Positions 55,140 to 64,000 of a DNA stretch of 64,000 bases are shown here, in pieces (position 1 is the stretch's first letter; every line of letters starts with the position of its first letter). Below the pieces are notes generated by a model that had not been told where the DNA came from, did no database searches, and was given only the letters and a program-made list of their open reading frames with translations. Source of the DNA: CAVORB01 sp963698495 (GTDB taxonomy: Bacteria > Pseudomonadota > Gammaproteobacteria > Chromatiales > Chromatiaceae). Both the position numbers and the translations under genes were made by a program. The stretch is from contig CAVORB010000006.1 in NCBI GenBank assembly GCA_963698495.1, positions 47,396-111,395 of the forward strand, written 5' to 3'.

Positions 55140-55842
55140 ACGCCAGAGGCGGAGCACCAGGGCGATGGATCCGATCGCGACCAGGATCCGCCAGCCGCCG
55201 GCGTGCAGGACAAGGAGGCGGTAGAACCCCCTGCGGCGAATCATCGGCAGGGGAAACTGATCCTGGATGCCACGGTCGCCGAGCAGGCGATTCGCTATCC
55301 GACAGACCTGAGCCTGCTCAATGAGGCACGGCAGTTCAGCGAACAGATCATCGACCGGCTCTATCCCCACACCGGGTGGACACGCAAACCGCGGACCTAT
55401 CGCCAAAAGGCGCGCAAGTCGTTTCTAGCGGTGGCCAAGCGGCGGCGTCCTGGACGCCAGATCCTACGCCGGGGGATCAAACAGCAGTTGCAGTATCTGC
55501 GCCGCAACCTCGGTCATATCGAACGGCTGATGGACACCTGGGCGATGGGCACGCCAATGCCCTTGCCGCGTTGGTTGCTGCATCGCTACTGGGTCATCCA
55601 ACATCTGTACGCGCAGCAGTGGCAGATGTATCGAACCAACACCCGGCGCTGCGACCATCGTATCGTCAGCATCAGCCAACCGCATGTGCGCCCGATCGTG
55701 CGGGGCAAACAGAACAAGGCCGTGGAGTTCGGTTCCAAGCTCAGCGTCAGCCTCGATGGCGAGGGGCTCGCCCGAGTCGATCACCTGCGCTGGGACGCTT
55801 TCCACGAAGGTCATGATCTGCCCGCACAGGTCGAGGCCTACT
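55140..55842 (+). mobile_element. Truncated IS5-type transposase remnant
   Basis: A plus-strand frame carries the middle of an IS5-group DDE transposase: a polar linker, then GKLILDATVAEQAIRYPTDLS, LLNEARQFSEQIIDRLYP, ARKSFLAVAKRRRPG, RRGIKQQLQYLRRNL and SQPHVRPIVRGKQNKAVEFG, ending at FHEGHDLPAQVEAY. The usual N-terminal domain is not recognisable upstream, and the C-terminal third (with the catalytic Glu region) is absent: the match stops at about 55842, exactly where the DUF1254 gene ends on the other strand. The remnant cannot be active. The junction suggests that a rearrangement or foreign segment cut the element here. Confidence 0.85.
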
Positions 55843-57456
55843 CTAATTCACCGGCGCGATCTCAGTTGGCTGCCAGGACTTGTCAAAGAACGACGGCAGC
55901 GGGCTGTAGAGGCGCAAGATGGTGAACCAGCCCTTGTCGGGGTCCGTTTGTATCCAGTTGCCGCGATCGACGCCATCGGGCTGATCGGGGCTGAACCAGA
56001 CGGTGGTGGTGCCATCCTCAGCCACCTTCGCCGCCGGTGAGGGATAGCTTTGGGAACCCGCACGCGGGTATTTCTGCGGCGTCTGCAGCATCGAGCGCGT
56101 CTGGTTGTCATAGACCGTGAACGACCAGAACGCCTTGGCCGGGATATCCTTGGGCAGCGTGACCTTGTAGGTTTTCGCACCGTCGAAGACATCGCCCGTG
56201 GCGTCCAGGAAAGCCATCAGATACTGCGATCCGACACCGGGGATGGTCATGATCATGCCAGGGCTGTCGAGCGTGTAGCCGTAGTAGAAGGCCGTGCGCG
56301 AATCGAGTGTGCGGGCGCCGGTCGGAGGCAGCGGTTTGAACACCCCGCCCTCGAACACCGGCGGCGGGGTCTCGAAGAAAGCGCCGCCATCCCAGAGCAT
56401 GTTCCCCCACATCGACCCTTCGTAATAGGCCCAGTCCGGATGGGCGCCGTAGGGGCGCCAATTCAGCACCCGCCCGGCCGCCTGGCCGACGGCGGCGGCG
56501 TCGGTGAGGATCTTCTTCATGCGCTCGTCGGGCGTGAATTCCTTGCCCTTGACGATGCCGATGGCGGCGAGTTGGCCGGAGAGTTCCACGTCATAGCTGG
56601 TGGCGGGTTCGGCCTGGACGTTCTCGTTGATCCATTCGTAGAAGCCGAAATCACTAGGCGGGATGGTGTTGAACGACAGGTTGCTCGCCTCGACGAACTT
56701 CGTCTCGGGGATCGTCGGGTCTTCCCCGAGGCGGACCGCGCCGGTTAGCGCTTGCGCAATGCTGGTGCCGTAGGCGCCCTGCGCATAGGGGTAGATCTTC
56801 ATGTTCGCCTTGACGTTCGCGACCGCCGGCTGGGGATCGTTGTCCACCAGGTAGGCGCGCGAGGCGTAAAGCACCCGGTTGGTCTTCGAATGAGCAACGA
56901 AGTAGCCGCCCTCGGGCAGCGGCCCGTCGTAGCCGGGACCGACGATCAGGTACTTGCCGCCCCGACCGCGATCCGGTCCCGGGCCGCCGACGTCGATGAT
57001 CCACGAGAACCACATGTCGTTGATGGTGCCGACGCCATCCGACGGCTGTTCGATCACCATCGGGCCTTTTGAAAGGTCGATGACGGAGAGGTAGTAGACG
57101 GTGTCTGCGTTTCCTGTCAGGAAGAGGGACGCCGAGTCCAGCAGTTCAGGCGTGATGACAACGTCGTTGTAATCGGCTCCGATGCTCTGGAAGCCCTTGT
57201 GAAACCCCAGGGCAGACGCGCCGCGAAAGCTGTTGTTGTAGACATTCAGCGCGCGTGTGAAGTCGAGCGCATCGAAGACCTTCTGCGCGGTGTCGGCGCT
57301 TGGCGCGCCATCCTTGAAGTCCAGCGTTCCGATCGATGTTTCGACGCTGTCCGGCGCGCCAAGCGATTCAATCGTCTCTTTCGACACTTCGGCCTGTGTT
57401 GTGGCGGCCAGCGACACGGCCAGCATAAAGCCGCATGTCATGGGCATTCGGGGCAT
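55843..57456 (-). CDS. Exported DUF1254/DUF1214 protein (first paralogue)
   Basis: 537 residues from the ATG at 57456 (GAGAGG ribosome site 9 bases upstream) which starts a Sec signal peptide (PMTCGFMLAVSLAATTQA). An ATG at 57501 overlaps the preceding gene's stop and is an alternative. The DUF1254 part (about 30-190, ADTVYYLSVIDLSKGPMVIEQP, GGPGPDRGRGGKYLIVGPGYDG) and the DUF1214 part (about 380-530, YTLDSPGMIMTIPGVGSQYLMAFLDATGD, FWSFTVYDNQTRSML) are both present. Function is unknown. It is 45% or so like the third gene by eye, so a duplication is likely. Its end abuts the transposase remnant. Confidence 0.85.
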   Translation of the reverse strand: MPRMPMTCGFMLAVSLAATTQAEVSKETIESLGAPDSVETSIGTLDFKDGAPSADTAQKVFDALDFTRALNVYNNSFRGASALGFHKGFQSIGADYNDVVITPELLDSASLFLTGNADTVYYLSVIDLSKGPMVIEQPSDGVGTINDMWFSWIIDVGGPGPDRGRGGKYLIVGPGYDGPLPEGGYFVAHSKTNRVLYASRAYLVDNDPQPAVANVKANMKIYPYAQGAYGTSIAQALTGAVRLGEDPTIPETKFVEASNLSFNTIPPSDFGFYEWINENVQAEPATSYDVELSGQLAAIGIVKGKEFTPDERMKKILTDAAAVGQAAGRVLNWRPYGAHPDWAYYEGSMWGNMLWDGGAFFETPPPVFEGGVFKPLPPTGARTLDSRTAFYYGYTLDSPGMIMTIPGVGSQYLMAFLDATGDVFDGAKTYKVTLPKDIPAKAFWSFTVYDNQTRSMLQTPQKYPRAGSQSYPSPAAKVAEDGTTTVWFSPDQPDGVDRGNWIQTDPDKGWFTILRLYSPLPSFFDKSWQPTEIAPVN

Positions 57457-57497
57457 GGTGTGTTTCCTCTCGTCTTTTTGGATCATGTCGGTTGCTT

Positions 57498-58520
57498 TCA
57501 TTGGCCGCGGGCCACCGGCGGCCCGGGGAACGTCCAGGTGCCGTCGACGATGGATTGTTCCGGTTCATACATGCGAACCGCGTAGTTCCAGCCGTCCATG
57601 ATGGGCAAGCAGTTCTCCACCCCATCGCCGCAGCCGCCGAAGCGGATGGTATAGGACCCGTCGGGGTTCGGTTTTGCGGTCAGGTTGTTCAGGCTGTAGG
57701 CATTGAGGGCGTTCTTTTGAAAATAGCCCTTTGCGTTGTACAGACTGATTGACCAGAAGCCCTTGACCGGCACGTCTTTGACGGTCAATTCATAGTCCCC
57801 GACTGGCAGATTCGGTTGAACATTCACGTAGACGGCGTCCTTGTCGGGCAATCCGCCCCAAGCCGAGGCCGTGCCAATCATGAAATGCACCGGATTGACC
57901 TCTTCCTTCGAGCCGAAGGTATGAATGTAGCGTTTTAGGCCCTTCGCGAGATCGAGAATGGGCTCGAGCGTCGCCTCGTAGCTCGCCTGGTCATAATCGG
58001 GCATCGCGAAGGCCGCATTGGAGCCGGCGGAGATTTCGATTTTGTCCTGCAACGCATGTGCCGCGGCGAGGTCGGCCTCATCCTCGGGGTCTGCAAGGGT
58101 GCGGATGACCAGTGCGACGACCGGGGTGTCGAATTTGGCCAGGGTCAGTTGATACGCACCGCCGCCGTAGAAGACCTCGTTCACGTAGCCGTCGTTGTTG
58201 ATGACCATCAACGACATGTAGCGCTTGCCGGAGTCGGGCAGGGTGACGGTCGCGCCATTGGAGATATCAACAACGGCGAGGCTGTAGAGCGTGTCACGGT
58301 TCATCCGAATGACGTTCTGCTTGTCGATCGGCGTCGGTGTCCGATTATGGTGCAGCTTGTTGACGCTACCCGCCAGCTTGATGATGCCTTCAAACTCCAT
58401 ATCGGTCTGCGCCCGATCGAAGTTGTCGACATTGACGGTGATGGCATCGGCGGCCGCCGTGAACGGCACCGGCGCGACAGCCATCACGACAGTCAGTGAA
58501 AGATACGAGAGATGTTTCAT
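57498..58520 (-). CDS. Exported DUF1254/DUF1214 protein (short member)
   Basis: 340 residues with a signal peptide (MKHLSYLSLTVVMAVAPVPFTAAADA). It is shorter than its two neighbours: MNRDTLYSLAVVDISNGATVTLPDSGKRYMSLMVINNDG corresponds to the DUF1254 core and VPVKGFWSISLYNAKGYFQKN to the DUF1214 core, with the central insert missing. A C-terminal segment contains a CGDGVENC pair of cysteines that could form a disulfide. The periplasmic location is inferred; the role is unknown. It is followed by the larger paralogue with an ATGA-type overlap option. Confidence 0.85.
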   Translation of the reverse strand: MKHLSYLSLTVVMAVAPVPFTAAADAITVNVDNFDRAQTDMEFEGIIKLAGSVNKLHHNRTPTPIDKQNVIRMNRDTLYSLAVVDISNGATVTLPDSGKRYMSLMVINNDGYVNEVFYGGGAYQLTLAKFDTPVVALVIRTLADPEDEADLAAAHALQDKIEISAGSNAAFAMPDYDQASYEATLEPILDLAKGLKRYIHTFGSKEEVNPVHFMIGTASAWGGLPDKDAVYVNVQPNLPVGDYELTVKDVPVKGFWSISLYNAKGYFQKNALNAYSLNNLTAKPNPDGSYTIRFGGCGDGVENCLPIMDGWNYAVRMYEPEQSIVDGTWTFPGPPVARGQ

Positions 58521-58583
58521 GGCGTTTGGGTCGTCCTGTGAATAGCCAATGGGTCGATGCGATCGCTGATCATTTGCAGCGAC

Positions 58584-60086
58584 CTATTGTACGAGTTCGA
58601 TCTCTCCAGGCCGCCAGGTCTTGTTGATCCAGGGCTCAAGCGGGCCATACATCCGCAGGATCGTGAACCAACTCTTTCCCGGCACGGTCTGCAGCCAGTT
58701 GCCTTTCTTGCCTTTGGGTGCCCGGGGCGCGAAATAGACGTCATACGACCCGTCCGGGTTCTGGGTCATGCCCTTGCTTTGGCTGCCGACCGTGGGAAAG
58801 CGCTGGCTGGTTTGCAACTGCGAGCGCGTCTGGGTGTCGTAGATGGTCACCGCCCAGAAGTCGTTGACGGGCACATCCTTGGGTAGGTGCAGCTTGTAGG
58901 TCTTGGAGCCGTCGAACGGCTGCATGTTGGAATCGAGCAGCGCCAGCGCATAGTCGGAGCCTTCGCCCGCATGCGTGGTGGCCATGGCCGGGGTCACGCC
59001 GCCCGCGTTGAAATAGTAAAGCACCCGTGCATCCAGCCCCATCGCCCCGTCCGCCTCAAAGCTCGTGTTCCGGTTGGCGAATGCGGTGGACCATACGCTG
59101 TTGGGATCGTCGGGATAGATCTTCACGCCGTCGAACCGCGGATGATAGGTGATGGTCCGCGAGGTGGCGTCGCCAATCGTGGCGGCCTCGGCCAGCAGCC
59201 GCTTCATCCGCTCGTCCGGGGCGAAGGGCTGTCCCTTGACGATGCCGATGGCGGCGATGGCGCCGCGCACCTCGGGACTGATCGCGTCGATCGGCTCGTC
59301 CTGAATGACTTGGTTTAGCGCATCGAAGTAGCTGAAGTCGCTTGGGAATACCGTATTGAATGCCTTGCTCGACATGTTGACGAATTCGGTCGCCGGCGGG
59401 TTCGCGACGTCTTTCAGCGGATAGACCTTCAGATTGGATGTGATATTCTCGACCGCGGGCTTCAGCCCATCCTTGATCGAGCCGCGCAGGAACAGAAAGT
59501 TGCGATTCGTCGGCGGTTTGAGCAGGAAGTAGCGATCCGGGACTTTGCCGGTATAGCCCGGAGGGACCACCAGATAGTTGCCGCCCTTGCCCTTGTCCGG
59601 ACCCGTGACGCCCATGTTGCCGACAAAGCGCTGCCAGGCGTCGTCGAGAAATCCCAGCATGCCGGGCGGGACCTCGATCACGGTCGGGCCGTCGTTGGCG
59701 AGATCGGTGTAAGTGTAGGCGTAAAGCGTCGACGTGTTCGCGGTGACGACAAGGGTTTGGGAATCCAGCAGGTCTTCGAACAGGGCGATCTTGTTCGCGC
59801 CTCTTGCCCCGGCATCGGCAAGGCCCGTGCGAACCGCGTACATCGAAACAGCGCCGATGTTGTCGAGAAACACGGCCGTTCCTCGCATCCGGTCTAGGTT
59901 GTCGTAGACGGCGGCAACGGTGGTGTCCTTCGGCACGCCGTCGAAGAGCTCCAACGTGCCGATCGAGGTTTCGATTTTGTCGGGGATCGAGATGGAGTCC
60001 AGGGTTTCGGGAGAGACCTGAGCGAATGCCGGTCCAAGCGCGAAGACGAACGCGAAAGCACACGCGGAAGTCATCATTTGAGTCAT
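58584..60086 (-). CDS. Exported DUF1254/DUF1214 protein (second large paralogue)
   Basis: 500 residues with a signal peptide (SACAFAFVFALGPAFAQ). Layout and many blocks match the first paralogue: SIPDKIETSIGTLELFDGVP, TLYAYTYTDLANDGPTVIEVPP, DKGKGGNYLVVPPGYTG, SYFDALNQVIQDEP, YFNAGGVTPAMATTHAGEGSDYALALLD, FWAVTIYDTQTRSQLQ. It is the first gene of a three-gene set transcribed away from an AraC regulator. The function of the family is not established. Confidence 0.87.
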   Translation of the reverse strand: MTQMMTSACAFAFVFALGPAFAQVSPETLDSISIPDKIETSIGTLELFDGVPKDTTVAAVYDNLDRMRGTAVFLDNIGAVSMYAVRTGLADAGARGANKIALFEDLLDSQTLVVTANTSTLYAYTYTDLANDGPTVIEVPPGMLGFLDDAWQRFVGNMGVTGPDKGKGGNYLVVPPGYTGKVPDRYFLLKPPTNRNFLFLRGSIKDGLKPAVENITSNLKVYPLKDVANPPATEFVNMSSKAFNTVFPSDFSYFDALNQVIQDEPIDAISPEVRGAIAAIGIVKGQPFAPDERMKRLLAEAATIGDATSRTITYHPRFDGVKIYPDDPNSVWSTAFANRNTSFEADGAMGLDARVLYYFNAGGVTPAMATTHAGEGSDYALALLDSNMQPFDGSKTYKLHLPKDVPVNDFWAVTIYDTQTRSQLQTSQRFPTVGSQSKGMTQNPDGSYDVYFAPRAPKGKKGNWLQTVPGKSWFTILRMYGPLEPWINKTWRPGEIELVQ

Positions 60087-60195
60087 TGTCGATCCACCTC
60101 TGCGGGTTTATGTTCCCTCGCAACGCTACCTGTTGTCCGCTGCCGGTTCTGCCCATTTCGCGCCAAATTCCAGGGGCGCGGCGGGGAGGTGGAGG

Positions 60196-61239
60196 TTGAG
60201 CGGCAGGCTCGCGATCGTCAGGGCGGCACACTTGCGCGATTATCTGGTGGTGATGCGCCGGATCGGGATGCCGGTCGATCGTGAACTCGCGCGGTCGCGT
60301 TTGCCGCCCCAAATCGAAGAGGCACCGGACCTCTATGTCAGCGTTCCTGTTGCGATCGAGTGGATCGCGCAATGCGGCCGTGACCTGGAGCCCATGGAAC
60401 TTGGATATCTCGGTGCTCGGCAAGCGTCTCGGGCATCCATCAAGCCCACCCATCTGTCGGAGATGCTCGCGGCGCAGACCGGCTACAGGCGTCTGGAGGC
60501 CTTCATCCGCATCGCCTGTCGGGAGGACAATTGTCTCCGGGTGAGCCTGCGGCAGGAAGGTGACCAGACCCGCGTCATCTGTGACATGGTTCATTTGGGT
60601 CGCCACCCCTTCATCTGCTTTGCAGAGTGGCTGAACCTGCAAGGCGTCATGTCCATCATGAGCGACCTCGCCGGCCCGAACTGGTGCCCGCGTGAGCTGA
60701 CCTTTGTGTCGCGCTATGCCCCACCTGAGCTTGCGCGGGAGGCCTTCCCCAACACCCGCATTCTCGTCGACCAAGCTTCCCCGTCCATCCTGATCGATAG
60801 CGCGCATCTGGCGCGCCCCTGTGGTGGCACGGCCAACCCGGCCGGCACTGTTGCAGACACGGGGCCTGTGTCTCTGGGGCAGGGAAACGGACCGGGCGAG
60901 CATGCCGAGGCCTGGGACTTCGTGAATCTCCTGCGGATGATCCTGCAACCCTATCTGAACGGCGGGCGCCCGGACCTTTCCCTGGTCGCCGAGATTGTGG
61001 GCATGAGCCCCCGAACGTTACAGCGCCGCCTTCAGCAGAGCGGCAGCTCCTATTCCCTGGTTCTACAGGAGGCGCGCTTCGATCTGGCGCGCGGTCTGCT
61101 CGACGACCCGGGGGCCAAGATCATCGATGTCGCCATGACGGCGGGCTACGACAACCAGCAACATTTCACGCGTGCCTTCCGCCGCTTCACAGGCCTCACG
61201 CCGACGCGGTATCGCCGAGCAATGGCTGGGAATTCTTGA
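60196..61239 (+). CDS. AraC-family transcriptional regulator (OruR-like)
   Basis: 347 residues from a TTG at 60196, chosen because GGGGAGG lies 6 bases upstream; ATG codons at 60133 or 60253 are possible. The N-terminal arabinose-binding-like domain (about 20-190) is of the OruR/ArgR type (LRDYLVVMRRIGMPV, RVICDMVHLGRHPF). The C-terminal double HTH has LSLVAEIVGMSPRTLQRRLQQSG and IIDVAMTAGYDNQQHFTRAFRRFTGLTP. It is divergent from the DUF1254 set with a 109-base gap and probably controls it. Confidence 0.87.
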   Translation: MSGRLAIVRAAHLRDYLVVMRRIGMPVDRELARSRLPPQIEEAPDLYVSVPVAIEWIAQCGRDLEPMELGYLGARQASRASIKPTHLSEMLAAQTGYRRLEAFIRIACREDNCLRVSLRQEGDQTRVICDMVHLGRHPFICFAEWLNLQGVMSIMSDLAGPNWCPRELTFVSRYAPPELAREAFPNTRILVDQASPSILIDSAHLARPCGGTANPAGTVADTGPVSLGQGNGPGEHAEAWDFVNLLRMILQPYLNGGRPDLSLVAEIVGMSPRTLQRRLQQSGSSYSLVLQEARFDLARGLLDDPGAKIIDVAMTAGYDNQQHFTRAFRRFTGLTPTRYRRAMAGNS

Positions 61240-61801
61240 CCTGGTGACGTGATTCGCCTTTCGCCCTGACAACCGTGCCGCTCATTGCCGGAAAGTTGCC
61301 AACTCAGAGACTGAGACGGTCATTTCGTCGCACTCTGCATCGACTCGACATGGCGCCAGGGCATGCAATCCTGTCACGCGACACGTTATCAGTCTGGATC
61401 TAACGCGCGCGTCGGGGCAATAAGCCCCATCCATCGCTCCGGGGCCTCCCTCCACCGCCATGTTCACGATCACTGCGGCATGATCGCCGATCGGTGCGGC
61501 ACCGCCCACGGTGACAACAGCGACGCCGTGCGCTTCCCGTCCGCGCGGCACTGATGCGCAACGCCGACGCGATCCTTGAGCAGGCGTGCATCCGGGTACT
61601 CAGGAATTCAATGTCCGGTTTGCCCGATTGACCAGACTTTCCTTGCCGGGAGGCCAGTGACCTACGTAGGAAACAGACCCCGCGAATCCCGATGTTGAGA
61701 TACTAGGCGCAACCAAACTCCCCCAATTGCCTCCCCGTCCTGCGCGACCGCGGGAAGCTGGGTCCCGGTTTTAGCTCAGCGTCGCCACTGCCGCAGATCT
61801 T
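61240..61801. other. Intergenic region after the AraC gene
   Basis: 562 bases. Frames present here have no recognisable domain and no good ribosome site. I found no RNA gene, repeat or convincing terminator. Confidence 0.4.
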
Positions 61802-62227
61802 TCAGAATTTGGTGACGACCACGTTCTTGCCGTCTTCCGCACCAAGGTCGAACGTATTGCCGCTCAGGCGCGCAACAGTGCCGATCATCTCTACAACAAA
61901 AGCCGGATCGGTAGCGGCATTGATGACCAGCCCGTTGCCTTGGCCGTCCGAGACCACCAGGGTGGCGGCATCGGGCCTGGTAACGGAGATGCCCTCAGAA
62001 GGCGAAAGCACGGTCAGGTCGGCGTTGAGGAAACGCACGGTCATCGAGGACGGATCGCGGTTTGCCTCCACGAGGGTATCGGCGGCGCTGACGGCTCCGT
62101 CCTTCACCTTTTGCGCCAGGGTGCTCGCGGTCTGTCTGGCCTTCGCGGCGATGTCACGTGCCCGCTCACTTTCAGCCGCGTCTTTGATCGCGGCGATAGC
62201 CCGGTCCAATTGATCCTGCCAGCCCAT
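61802..62227 (-). CDS. Hypothetical protein with amphipathic N-terminus
   Basis: 141 residues from the ATG at 62227, which sits 8 bases after GGAGG; another ATG two codons earlier is too close to the ribosome site. The N-terminal half is alanine-rich amphipathic helix (LDRAIAAIKDAAESERARDIAAKARQTASTLAQKVKD), like small stress or apolipoprotein-like proteins. The C-terminal half alternates polar and hydrophobic residues and is predicted beta. No family is recognised. Confidence 0.6.
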   Translation of the reverse strand: MGWQDQLDRAIAAIKDAAESERARDIAAKARQTASTLAQKVKDGAVSAADTLVEANRDPSSMTVRFLNADLTVLSPSEGISVTRPDAATLVVSDGQGNGLVINAATDPAFVVEMIGTVARLSGNTFDLGAEDGKNVVVTKF

Positions 62228-62424
62228 TGTCATTTCCTCCGGTTGAACGGTTTTCTGGGTCGTATGGTTGGGTTTCGCTTCCGCGCGAATCATAGTCGCT
62301 TCTCGTCGGAATGCCACCGCGTTCGTCGGTGCGGGCCGGGTGCCGCGTTTCACCGGCAGCCAGGCCCAAACATCGCGGGAGCTTACCGAGCCTCACATGC
62401 CGCTTGGACGACCGGGACCTGCGC

Positions 62425-63123
62425 TCAAGGCAGATCGAACAGAAGGACCTCTGCGCCGCCGATGCCGCTGAGAAAAATGTCCGCTTCGTCTTCGATCGCC
62501 GCGCCGTCTCCGGCACCGAGTTCGTGTCCGTTGACCTCGACCCGACCCCTCGCCACGTGTACGTATGCGCGGCGGTCCGCCTGCACGGCGTGGACGACGG
62601 ACTCTCCCGCTTCGAGATGCGCCCCGTACATCAAGGCTTCCTGGTGGGTGGCAATGGATCCGTCCCGCCCGTCCGGCGAGACCAGCAGCCTGAGCCGGCC
62701 GCGACGCTCGCTCTCGGGGAAGTTCCGCTGGTCGTAGGCCGGCTCTACCCCGGTCTCGTTCGGCACCAGCCAGATCTGCAGGAAGTGCACGGGCTCGTTC
62801 GGGGAGGGGTTGAACTCGCTGTGGCGCACGCCGTTGCCCGCGCTCATGCGTTGCACTTCTCCCGGGCGAATCAGCGAACCGTTGCCCATGCTGTCCTTGT
62901 GCTCCAGGGCACCCTCCAGCACGTAGCTAACGATCTCCATGTCGCGGTGCCCGTGGGTGGCGAAACCGCGGCCCGGCGCGACCACGTCGTCGTTTATCAC
63001 CCGCAGGTTGGAAATGCCCATGTGCCGCGGATCCTGGTAGTCGGCGAAGGAGAAGGTGTGGCGGCTTTCGAGCCAGTCCAGCTTCGAGTGGCCGCGCTCG
63101 CTGGCGGGTCGAATCCTGATCAT
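62425..63123 (-). CDS. Pirin-family protein
   Basis: 232 residues, two cupin domains. The metal-binding histidines are in GRGFATHGHRDMEIVSYVLEG (first cupin) and in RHSEFNP, as in YhhW and pirin, which bind iron and can act as quercetin 2,3-dioxygenase. The C-terminal cupin is poorer in histidines, as usual. The ATG at 63123 gives the standard MIRIRPASERG start. It is divergent from a LysR-type gene 97 bases away, the common pirin-LysR pair. Confidence 0.93.
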   Translation of the reverse strand: MIRIRPASERGHSKLDWLESRHTFSFADYQDPRHMGISNLRVINDDVVAPGRGFATHGHRDMEIVSYVLEGALEHKDSMGNGSLIRPGEVQRMSAGNGVRHSEFNPSPNEPVHFLQIWLVPNETGVEPAYDQRNFPESERRGRLRLLVSPDGRDGSIATHQEALMYGAHLEAGESVVHAVQADRRAYVHVARGRVEVNGHELGAGDGAAIEDEADIFLSGIGGAEVLLFDLP

Positions 63124-63220
63124 TGGCGTATCCCGTGAATGGCAATGGCGTTGCGGGTGAAGGTAGTTGCTGCTACACAGGGAAAAAACCGCGCCCGGAG
63201 TGGAAAGACTCTTTCGCGCC

Positions 63221-64000
63221 ATGCAAAGACCGGACATTGGAACCCTCGAGACCTTCGTCGCCGTGGTCGAGTCCGGCGGTTTCAGCCGCGCCGCCGAGAA
63301 GCTGGAGACCACCCCGGGCGCGGTCAGCCGCCGAGTCTCGAGCCTCGAGGCGCGGCTGGGGTTGCGCCTGCTCAATCGCACTACCCGCAAGCTCAGCCTC
63401 ACCGAGGCTGGGGAGCAGTACTTCCGGGACGTGAACGGGATACTTCAGGCCCTCACCGAGGCGGAAGACCGCATATCCCACCACGCCGGCGAGCCGACCG
63501 GCAACCTGCGGGTCGCCGCGCCCCTGTCGTTCGGCGTCCGCGCCCTCGCCCCGCTGCTGTCCGGGTTCTCGGCGCGCTTCCCGGCCCTGCGGCTGGCGCT
63601 GGACCTCGACGACCGCTTGGTGGATATCCTCTCCACCGGGGCGGACCTTGCGCTGCGCATCGGTCCGCTTGCCGAATCCAGCCTGGTGGCGAAGCGCATC
63701 GGCGAGATACGGCGGATCGTCTGCGCCGCGCCCGCCTACCTCGATCGCCACGGCGAGCCAGCGGTCCCCGCGGACCTGGCGCGCCACGCCTGCCTGCACT
63801 ACAGCAACGTCGGACTCAAGGAGGAGTGGACCCTGATCGGCAAGCGGGGGACAGAGGTGGTGGAGGTGGACGGCCCCTTGTGCGCCAACAATGGCGACGT
63901 GCTGCGCGAGGCCGCGATCGGGGGGATGGGCATCGTCTCCCTGCCGGACTTCATCGTCGCCGAGGATTTGGCCGCGGGGCACCTGCGGGCGGTGCTGAGC
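63221..64000 (+). CDS. LysR-family transcriptional regulator (cut by window edge)
   Basis: 260 residues are visible; the 3' end lies beyond the window. The N-terminal winged HTH (LETFVAVVESGGFSRAAEKLETTPGAVSRRVSSLEARLG) and the periplasmic-binding-like effector domain (LRVAAPLSFGVRALAPLLSGF, LVDILSTGADLALRIGPL) are typical of the DsdC/GcvA-like LysR subgroup. The start is the ATG at 63221; a GTG 7 codons upstream is possible. It is divergent from pirin and likely regulates it. Confidence 0.92.
   Translation, partial: MQRPDIGTLETFVAVVESGGFSRAAEKLETTPGAVSRRVSSLEARLGLRLLNRTTRKLSLTEAGEQYFRDVNGILQALTEAEDRISHHAGEPTGNLRVAAPLSFGVRALAPLLSGFSARFPALRLALDLDDRLVDILSTGADLALRIGPLAESSLVAKRIGEIRRIVCAAPAYLDRHGEPAVPADLARHACLHYSNVGLKEEWTLIGKRGTEVVEVDGPLCANNGDVLREAAIGGMGIVSLPDFIVAEDLAAGHLRAVLS

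Overview
The window is a stretch of a high-GC bacterial chromosome, most likely from a gammaproteobacterium of the Chromatiales/Ectothiorhodospiraceae kind. The clues are the ispB / rplU-rpmA-obgE / proB gene order with a tRNA-Pro after ispB, a YeeE/TusA sulfur-uptake pair, polyhydroxyalkanoate (PHA) accessory proteins and an intact urtABCDE-urease operon. The lineage is inferred from gene content and order only; no rRNA is present.

Region by region. 1-5.5 kb: a truncated gene at the left edge, a frameshifted YkgJ-type gene, slipin and NfeD membrane-quality genes, moaE, a YeeE/YedE sulfur transporter and TusA. 5.5-11.4 kb: a PAS-PAS-PAS-GGDEF-EAL protein, a small secreted protein and a Tat-exported sulfatase. 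11.8-25.8 kb: an accessory stress, calcium and PHA neighbourhood. It holds a PHA-system protein, DUF5132, an HMA2-like membrane protein, a 72-residue membrane protein, a very unusual MetK paralogue downstream of a Ca2+-type P-ATPase, a CaCA antiporter, a tandem universal stress protein, a membrane Zn-peptidase, a phasin-like protein with a long AVAKK tail, a pentapeptide-repeat protein, an orphan ParA coupled to a tiny membrane protein, and EcsC. 27.2-38.9 kb: one minus-strand operon for urea uptake and hydrolysis, urtABCDE-ureDABC-[mntA-hepT]-ureEFG. It is preceded by a textbook sigma-54 promoter and a candidate NtrC site, and a type VII toxin-antitoxin pair sits inside it. 39-50 kb: MscS channel, frameshifted YyaL/SSP411 protein, RlmI, L,D-transpeptidase, lipoprotein hydrolase and a TldD/TldE pair. 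50-54.2 kb: tRNA-Pro, ispB, rplU, rpmA, obgE, proB. 54.2-61.2 kb: a gene-poor stretch, a truncated IS5-type transposase, and three exported DUF1254/DUF1214 proteins divergent from an AraC regulator; this block has visibly lower GC and looks acquired. 61.8-64 kb: a small hypothetical protein, pirin, and a LysR regulator cut by the right edge.

How the genes work together. The urea block is a self-contained nitrogen-scavenging unit: ABC import, then Ni-urease with its accessory proteins, controlled by nitrogen status. YeeE and TusA form a sulfur (probably thiosulfate) uptake and relay pair. The P-type ATPase and CaCA antiporter both point to calcium export. The PHA-system protein and phasin point to carbon-storage granules. 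The most unusual item is the MetK paralogue: three acidic residues expected in the methionine pocket are all histidine, while the ATP/triphosphate residues are kept. Three genes (ykgJ-like, urtA, yyaL-like) carry single-base insertions, so sequencing error should be excluded before biological conclusions are drawn from them.
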